A model generated the notes under the pieces. The model had not been told where the DNA came from. It was given only the letters and a program-made list of their open reading frames with translations, and made no database searches. From Oxalobacteraceae bacterium (lineage in GTDB: Bacteria > Pseudomonadota > Gammaproteobacteria > Burkholderiales > Burkholderiaceae_D), in assembly GCA_027485535.1 (NCBI GenBank), contig JAIXQV010000067.1, forward strand, positions 1 through 20,050: a DNA stretch of 20,050 bases, given 5' to 3'. Each line of letters opens with the position of its first letter. The first letter of the stretch is position 1. This document shows, piece by piece, positions 15,013-20,050 of this stretch. Made by a program: the position numbers and the translations under genes.

Positions 15013-16235
15013 CTACACGATTTTTTCTTTGGCTAGTAGGCCTATTCGCTGCGGCGATCGGCCTTGCGGTGCTGGCACGCTTTAATCCGGGCAATGTCGT
15101 CTTGTTTTATCCGCCGCATCGGATCGACATCTCGCTGAATTTTTTCATTGTCATCCTGCTGCTGAGTTTCTTGCTGCTGCTGTTGATCGTGAATACGGTG
15201 AGAGCCACCATGGCGCTGCCGCGCCGTGTGGAACAGTACCGTGCGATGCGGCAGTTGCGCGAATCAGGGCGTGCGCTACAAGAAGCCTTGCGCGCCTATT
15301 TCGAGGGACGTTTTGGGCGAGTAGAAAAATCCGCACGCAAAGCAGCGCAATCCGCCGAGTATGCCGGTCTTGCTGCATTGCTTGGCGCGCGTGCAGCACA
15401 GCGTTTACAAGAGCCGGCTCGGCGCGATCAGTGGTTGAGTGAGGCAGCCACCGATAATAGTTTGCGCACGGCGCGTTTGATGAGTACGGTCGATCTGCTG
15501 TCGGAAGACAATAAAGATTTAGATGCTGCGCTCGCCGCTTTACAAGAGCTCAGTAGTAGTGGCATCCGTCATGCACATGCACTGAGACTCGCACTCAAGG
15601 TCAATCAGAGCGCACGTAACTGGCCTGAGGTGTTGCGGCTGGTGCATCTGCTGGATAAGCATAACGCGCTGCATCCGACCCTCTCACGCCGATTGCGCGA
15701 TTTAGCCTACGAGGCGCTTTTGCCCAAAGCGGGCGAAGATGCAGAATCTCTCAAAAAACTCTGGACCACCATTCCTACGGTTGACCGGCAGAGCGCAACG
15801 GTAGCTAGTCTGGGCGCTACTGCTTTTATGAAAATCGGTCGACAGCAAGACGCAGCCGATATTCTGCAAAAGGCGCTGGCAGTGCAGTGGGATGTACGAC
15901 TCATGCGCGCCTACCGGCAGTGTGCAGCACCAGAGGGATCGGCGACCTTGTTATCGCAAATCGAACATGTCGAGCAGTGGCTGCGCGAGCGTCCCAATGA
16001 TGCCGAGCTCGCCTTGTTGCTCGGTGCCTTATGCCAAAAACAGAAGTTATGGGGTAAGGCGCAGCGTCATCTCGAACAGGCGGTACTCGGCGCCAGTGAT
16101 CGCATCACCTTGCAAGAAGCCCATCTGCGGCTTGCGCAAATGTATGAAGTATTGGGCCAACCGGAGGCAGCGGCCACGCATTTTCGCTTGTGTGCATTGA
16201 CCACCCAAGTGCCTAATTCCAAATCAAGCAAGTAA
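15009..16235 (+). CDS. hemY: HemY protein, haem-biosynthesis-associated TPR membrane protein
   Basis: HemY family (not the protoporphyrinogen oxidase of the same name in Bacillus). The 408-residue protein has two N-terminal transmembrane helices (about 5-24 and 44-65), separated by the conserved ARFNPGNVVLFYPPHRIDISLN loop region (23-44), then a helical C-terminal part of TPR-like repeats (from about 90, for example AALLGARAAQRLQEP and the AQRHLEQAVLGASDRITLQEAHLRLAQ region near the end). Its role in haem synthesis is known only from operon context; a scaffolding function is inferred. Start GTG 15009 has TAAGG 7-8 nt upstream. It is the last hem gene here; 41 nt separate it from ppa. Confidence 0.92.
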   Translation: MTTRFFLWLVGLFAAAIGLAVLARFNPGNVVLFYPPHRIDISLNFFIVILLLSFLLLLLIVNTVRATMALPRRVEQYRAMRQLRESGRALQEALRAYFEGRFGRVEKSARKAAQSAEYAGLAALLGARAAQRLQEPARRDQWLSEAATDNSLRTARLMSTVDLLSEDNKDLDAALAALQELSSSGIRHAHALRLALKVNQSARNWPEVLRLVHLLDKHNALHPTLSRRLRDLAYEALLPKAGEDAESLKKLWTTIPTVDRQSATVASLGATAFMKIGRQQDAADILQKALAVQWDVRLMRAYRQCAAPEGSATLLSQIEHVEQWLRERPNDAELALLLGALCQKQKLWGKAQRHLEQAVLGASDRITLQEAHLRLAQMYEVLGQPEAAATHFRLCALTTQVPNSKSSK

Positions 16236-16276
16236 AAAGCGTCAATCAAATTTTCCCATCGTAACCAAGGATCACA

Positions 16277-16819
16277 ATGAGTCTCAATAATGTTCCGGCC
16301 GGCCGTGATGTGCCGAACGATTTCAACGTCATCATCGAAATCCCGATGAATGCCGACCCGATCAAATACGAGGTCGACAAAGAAACCGGTGCGCTGTATG
16401 TCGATCGTTTCATGGGTACGTCGATGCACTACCCGTGTAACTACGGCTATGTGCCGGATACCATCGCTGATGATGGCGATCCGGTCGATGTGCTGGTGAT
16501 CACGCCATTCCCACTGATTCCTGGTGTGGTGGTTCGATGCCGCCCGATTGGCGTTTTGAAGATGACCGACGAATCAGGTGGTGACGCCAAAGTACTCGCG
16601 GTGCCAATCGATAAAGTGCTACCGATCTACACCCACTGGCAGAAGCCAGACGATATGAATGATCTGCGCTTGCAGCAGATTCAGCATTTTTTTGAGCACT
16701 ACAAAGATCTCGAGCCCGGTAAGTGGGTGAAGGTCGATGGCTGGTACGGCCCGGACGAAGCAAAGAAAGAAATTCTGGCGGGTGTCGAGAACTACAAGCG
16801 CGAGCTGAACAAAGCCTGA
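16277..16819 (+). CDS. ppa: Inorganic pyrophosphatase (family I)
   Basis: Hydrolyses pyrophosphate to phosphate, pulling biosynthetic reactions forward; a cytoplasmic, magnesium-dependent hexamer in bacteria. The 180-residue protein is a standard length and shows VIIEIPMNADPIKYEVDKET (18-37), RFMGTSMHYPCNYGYVP (44-60), the signature DDGDPVDVLV (65-74) with three metal-binding aspartates, and WVKVDGWYGPDEAKKEI near the C-terminus. ATG 16277 is preceded by AAGGA (16267-16271) at good spacing. It follows hemY after 41 nt and may be read with the hem genes or from its own promoter. The convergent gene ends only 10 nt beyond its stop. Confidence 0.97.
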   Translation: MSLNNVPAGRDVPNDFNVIIEIPMNADPIKYEVDKETGALYVDRFMGTSMHYPCNYGYVPDTIADDGDPVDVLVITPFPLIPGVVVRCRPIGVLKMTDESGGDAKVLAVPIDKVLPIYTHWQKPDDMNDLRLQQIQHFFEHYKDLEPGKWVKVDGWYGPDEAKKEILAGVENYKRELNKA

Positions 16820-16829
16820 CGCGTCGGGC

Positions 16830-17984
16830 TCAAGACTTGAACGGGTTACGCTCGTTCAATTCGCCGACATACGCTTCCATACCTTTGCCTTCCTGACGCA
16901 GAAAGCGCTCTACCGCATCCGAGAACGAAGGATGCGCCAGCCAGTGGGCGGACCAAGTTTGCTGCGGTAAAAAGCCGCGTGCCATTTTGTGTTCGCCCTG
17001 AGCGCCGCCTTCAAATGCGGCGATACCGTGCGCGATACAAAACTCCAGCGGCTGGTAATACGCAGTCTCGAAATGCAGGCAAGCGTGCTGCTCGATACAT
17101 CCCCAATAACGACCATACAAAGCGTTCTGATCATAGATCAGGAGCGAGGCTGCAATTGGTTGCTGGTCGCGCTCGGCAATCACCAGCAGAATATTGTCTG
17201 GCATGCTTGCGCCGATACGCAAAAAGAAATCCAGATTCAGGTAAGGCGTTGAGTAATGCTCACGATAGGTCTGGTCGTAACAGCTTTTGAAAAATCGCCA
17301 ATCAGTGTCGCTTGCGTCACGCCCCATCACCTGCCGCAGGGTGATACCGGCTTCATGCACCTTGCGCCGCTCTGCGCGGATATTCTTGCGTTTTTTCTGC
17401 TCCAGACCCGAAAGAAATTGCTCGAAACTTTCATAGCCCTGGTTTTGCCAATGAAACTGCACACCTTTACGCAGCATAAAACCCGCCGCTGCGAGTTGTT
17501 GTGCCTCGGCCTCGGGCGGGTATAGCACATGGGTGGATGATAAGTTGCTGTTGTTCTGAACCTCTTTGAGCGCACCGATCAAAGCGTTGCGAGCGTCTGT
17601 GTCGATGGCAATCAGTCGCGACCCGGTAACGGGTGTAAAGGGAATCGCACTCAGCAGCTTGGGGTAGTAATCCAGGCCATTGCGGCGATAGGCATCGGCC
17701 CAGGCCCAGTCGAACACGTACTCGCCGTAGGAGTGAAACTTGGCATACATCGGCAAGGCTGCCACGAGCGTTTGCTCACGCCATAGCGTCAGGTACTGCG
17801 GCTGCCAGCCTTTTTCGTCCGACGCGCTACCCGACTCATGCAGCGCATGCAGAAACGCAAAGGATAGAAAGGGATTCGCGTCCGGCTGCGCCTGCACTAA
17901 TGCGTCCCACGCCGGCTGACCCACCTCCGATAATGAAGAGACAATGCGCGTGCGATAATCCAAGCTATTCGGCGTCTGCGTCAT
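16830..17984 (-). CDS. FemAB/GNAT-like protein, 'peptidogalycan biosynthesis/recognition' family (PF04339, DUF482)
   Basis: Member of a widespread proteobacterial family with an acyl-CoA-acyltransferase-like (GNAT/FemAB) fold whose substrate is not established. The 384-residue protein has family segments: WDALVQAQPDANPFLSFAFL (26-45), YGEYVFDWAWADAYRRNG (86-103), GVQFHWQNQGYESFEQFLS (174-192), the basic QKKRKNIRAERRKV (196-209), YYQPLEFCIAHGI and FEGGAQGEHKMARGFLPQQTWSAHW near the C-terminus. No signal peptide or membrane helix is evident, so it is probably cytoplasmic. ATG 17984 begins it; the nadE start lies 36 nt away on the other strand. It converges on ppa with a 10-nt gap and no visible terminator. 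Family assignment is from recognition, function is open. Confidence 0.88.
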   Translation of the reverse strand: MTQTPNSLDYRTRIVSSLSEVGQPAWDALVQAQPDANPFLSFAFLHALHESGSASDEKGWQPQYLTLWREQTLVAALPMYAKFHSYGEYVFDWAWADAYRRNGLDYYPKLLSAIPFTPVTGSRLIAIDTDARNALIGALKEVQNNSNLSSTHVLYPPEAEAQQLAAAGFMLRKGVQFHWQNQGYESFEQFLSGLEQKKRKNIRAERRKVHEAGITLRQVMGRDASDTDWRFFKSCYDQTYREHYSTPYLNLDFFLRIGASMPDNILLVIAERDQQPIAASLLIYDQNALYGRYWGCIEQHACLHFETAYYQPLEFCIAHGIAAFEGGAQGEHKMARGFLPQQTWSAHWLAHPSFSDAVERFLRQEGKGMEAYVGELNERNPFKS

Positions 17985-18020
17985 AGACCGTCCGGCTCTC
18001 TCTTAATACGATTCTTCGTG

Positions 18021-19637
18021 ATGCCAGTCACTGTAGCCCTTGCCCAAATAAACAGCACCGTTGGTGACCTTGCCGGTAACAGCGCGCGTATCGTGGATGC
18101 AGCCCGTCGCGCTGCCGCTGCGGGTGCCGATATTGTGCTTACGCCGGAATTGTCGCTGGTCGGATATCCGCCCGAAGACCTGCTACTGCGGGGTTCATTC
18201 TACGCAAAATCACAAAGCGCGTTGCGTGAACTGGCGGCGCAGCTGGCAGATTTGCCCGACTTGCGTGTGGTCGTCGGTCACCCGCTGCAGCAAGGAGACA
18301 GCGCCCAGTACAACGCCGCTTCTGTCTTGTGTGGTGGTGAGATTCTGCATACTTACCGTAAGCACGCATTGCCGAACTACACCGTGTTTGATGAGAAGCG
18401 TTACTTCAACCCGGCAGACGATGTATGCGTGTTTGACGTCAAAGGTACGCGCTTCGCCATCAATATCTGCGAAGACACTTGGTACCCAGAAATGCCGCGC
18501 AAGGCGCGTGAGCAGGGCGCACAAGTGCTGCTGGTGCTGAATGCATCGCCGTATCACATGCATAAGCAGCATTTACGTATCGAGACACTGCGCGAGACGG
18601 TAAGCCAGCAGCAGATGGGCTTGGTCTATCTCAATCTGGTGGGCGCGCAGGACGAACTGGTGTTCGATGGCACCTCTTTCGTCTTGGATGTGGCGGGGAA
18701 GTTGTGCGCACAGCTGAAGTCGTTCGAGGAAGATTTTGCGCTGGTCACCTTCGATGATGGCCAGCCGTCACCACTACCCTTGCCAGAGCCGCTGTCGCTT
18801 GAGGCGCAGGTGTATTCGGCTTTGGTGCTGGGCGTGCGTGACTATGTCGGCAAAAATGGTTTCCCGGGCGCGATCATTGGTTTGTCGGGTGGTGTTGATT
18901 CCGCATTGACCTTGGCGATTGCGGTGGATGCGCTCGGTAAAGACAAAGTTCGTGCCGTTATGATGCCGTCGCCGTACACCGCCGAGATATCGTGGGTAGA
19001 TTCACGCGATATGGCAGCGCGGCTTGGTATACGTTACGACGAAATATCGATTGCCGACTGTTTCGATGGGTTTCAGCGATCACTGGCGCCGCTGTTCGAA
19101 GGTTTGGCGGAAGACACTACCGAAGAAAATTTGCAGGCGCGCATACGCGGCACGCTACTGATGGCGCTCTCCAATAAAACCGGCGCGATTGTGCTCACCA
19201 CCGGCAACAAAAGCGAGATGGCAACCGGCTACTGCACCTTGTATGGCGACATGGCCGGTGGTTATGCGGTGATCAAAGATATCGTCAAGACCTTGGTTTA
19301 CCGGCTCTGTGATTATCGAAATGCTATCAATGAGGTGATCCCGCAGCGCATCCTGACTCGTGCGCCGTCTGCCGAATTACGGCCGAATCAGCTCGATCAG
19401 GATTCACTGCCGCCCTATGACGTGCTGGACGGCATCCTGAAGCTGTACATGGAGGACGGCGAAGGCGTTGCGGAACTGCTGGCCGCAGGGTATCGTAAGC
19501 AAGATGTCGACCGAATAACCCGCCTAGTCAAGATCAATGAATACAAAAGGCGGCAGGCACCGGTCGGCCCGAGGATTACGCATCGTGCATTTGGGCGCGA
19601 TTGGCGTTACCCGATAACGTCGAAGTTCAGCGAATAA
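18021..19637 (+). CDS. nadE: Glutamine-dependent NAD synthetase
   Basis: Converts nicotinate adenine dinucleotide to NAD using ATP and the amide nitrogen of glutamine. The 538-residue protein is the two-domain form. The N-terminal nitrilase-type glutaminase carries the Glu-Lys-Cys triad: Glu43 in TPELSLVGYPPEDLL, Lys114 in YRKHALPNYTVFDEKRYF, and Cys150 in FAINICEDTWYPE. The C-terminal synthetase has the ATP-pyrophosphatase P-loop GLSGGVDSALTLA (287-299), and TTGNKSEMATGYCTLYGDMAGGYAVIKD. I chose ATG 18021; the GTG at 18018 immediately before is a possible alternative. No Shine-Dalgarno sequence is apparent. glnB follows after 34 nt, a fitting partner since both deal with glutamine and energy status. 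Confidence 0.96.
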   Translation: MPVTVALAQINSTVGDLAGNSARIVDAARRAAAAGADIVLTPELSLVGYPPEDLLLRGSFYAKSQSALRELAAQLADLPDLRVVVGHPLQQGDSAQYNAASVLCGGEILHTYRKHALPNYTVFDEKRYFNPADDVCVFDVKGTRFAINICEDTWYPEMPRKAREQGAQVLLVLNASPYHMHKQHLRIETLRETVSQQQMGLVYLNLVGAQDELVFDGTSFVLDVAGKLCAQLKSFEEDFALVTFDDGQPSPLPLPEPLSLEAQVYSALVLGVRDYVGKNGFPGAIIGLSGGVDSALTLAIAVDALGKDKVRAVMMPSPYTAEISWVDSRDMAARLGIRYDEISIADCFDGFQRSLAPLFEGLAEDTTEENLQARIRGTLLMALSNKTGAIVLTTGNKSEMATGYCTLYGDMAGGYAVIKDIVKTLVYRLCDYRNAINEVIPQRILTRAPSAELRPNQLDQDSLPPYDVLDGILKLYMEDGEGVAELLAAGYRKQDVDRITRLVKINEYKRRQAPVGPRITHRAFGRDWRYPITSKFSE

Positions 19638-19671
19638 ATTTTTTACTATTTCGTTTGCGAGAGGAGTTCCT

Positions 19672-20010
19672 GTGAAGCAGATCACCGCCGTCATCAAACC
19701 ATTCAAACTCGACGAGGTGCGCGAGTCGCTGGCCGCGGTTGGCGTTAGCGGCCTGACCGTGACTGAAGTCAAAGGCTTCGGTCGGCAAAAAGGTCATACC
19801 GAGCTGTATCGTGGCGCCGAGTATGTGGTCGATTTTTTGCCGAAGGTGAAGGTAGAACTTGTGGTGGCCGATGACAGCGTTGAAAACGCGATCGAGGCGA
19901 TTGTGAAAGCGGCACGCACTGGCAAGATTGGCGATGGCAAAATCTTTGTGACCGCAGTTGAGCAGGTGGTACGCATTCGCACTGGCGAGACAGGACCTGA
20001 CGCGGTCTGA
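19672..20010 (+). CDS. glnB: Nitrogen regulatory protein P-II
   Basis: PII signal protein: a trimer sensing 2-oxoglutarate and ATP/ADP and controlling nitrogen metabolism, through uridylylation in proteobacteria. The 112-residue length is exactly that of the family. KGFGRQKGHTELYRGAEY (34-51) is the T-loop with the uridylylated Tyr51, and the C-terminal KIGDGKIFVTAVEQVVRIRTGETG (about 85-108) is the second PII signature. The start is GTG 19672 with an excellent GAGGAG (19661-19666) upstream. GlnB and GlnK are hard to separate by sequence; absence of amtB in view, and linkage to nadE as in other Burkholderiales, favour GlnB. Only 40 nt remain to the window edge, with nothing recognisable in them. 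Confidence 0.95.
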   Translation: MKQITAVIKPFKLDEVRESLAAVGVSGLTVTEVKGFGRQKGHTELYRGAEYVVDFLPKVKVELVVADDSVENAIEAIVKAARTGKIGDGKIFVTAVEQVVRIRTGETGPDAV

Positions 20011-20050
20011 TTCTGTGGCATTGTCGGCTGGCGCAATTTGAATCAGTTTC

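Noticed and set aside
1..20050. CRISPR arrays, insertion sequences, prophage, toxin-antitoxin or other defence genes
   Set aside because: I saw no regular spacer repeats, transposase or integrase motifs, terminal inverted repeats or att-like duplications; the content is core metabolism.

Overview
The window looks like ordinary chromosome from a betaproteobacterium, most likely of the order Burkholderiales. Three things point there: the divergent block ppc / hemC-hemD-hemX-hemY followed by ppa, the nadE-glnB pair, and protein sequences close to what I know of that group (inferred from memory of families, not from a search). Coding density is high, every recognisable gene is intact apart from the one cut by the left edge, and I see no tRNA, rRNA, CRISPR array, insertion sequence, prophage or integration site.

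Layout. Positions 1-1808 (minus strand) hold a compact cluster: yjgA/darP (ribosome maturation), mog (molybdenum cofactor) and a serine carboxylesterase truncated by the window edge. pmbA/tldE (1880-3244, plus) diverges from it. A 448-bp non-coding stretch follows. Then comes a TRAP-type solute transporter in an unusual layout: the Tat-exported binding protein dctP (3693-4778, plus) faces its membrane subunits dctM and dctQ (7208-4897, minus) across a strong bidirectional terminator. Upstream of dctQ on the minus strand lie argH (argininosuccinate lyase) and ppc (phosphoenolpyruvate carboxylase).

From 11901 the plus strand carries hemC-hemD-hemX-hemY, tightly packed with overlapping or near-touching ends, then ppa (inorganic pyrophosphatase). 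HemC and HemD make hydroxymethylbilane and uroporphyrinogen III; HemX and HemY are membrane-anchored proteins that travel with them. A FemAB/GNAT-like gene (17984-16830, minus) converges on ppa. It diverges from nadE (glutamine-dependent NAD synthetase), which is followed by glnB-type PII, the nitrogen and energy sensor.

The genes share a central-metabolism theme (anaplerosis, arginine, tetrapyrrole, NAD, nitrogen signalling and an organic-acid-type transporter), but the window does not look like one dedicated pathway. I did not find a convincing undescribed system. The points most worth a second look are small-scale: the split convergent TRAP locus, a long DctM with an acidic tail, a probable leaderless argH transcript, the forced TTG start of hemC, a six-codon relay ORF joining hemX to hemY, and a hairpin plus possible leader ORF in front of dctQ.
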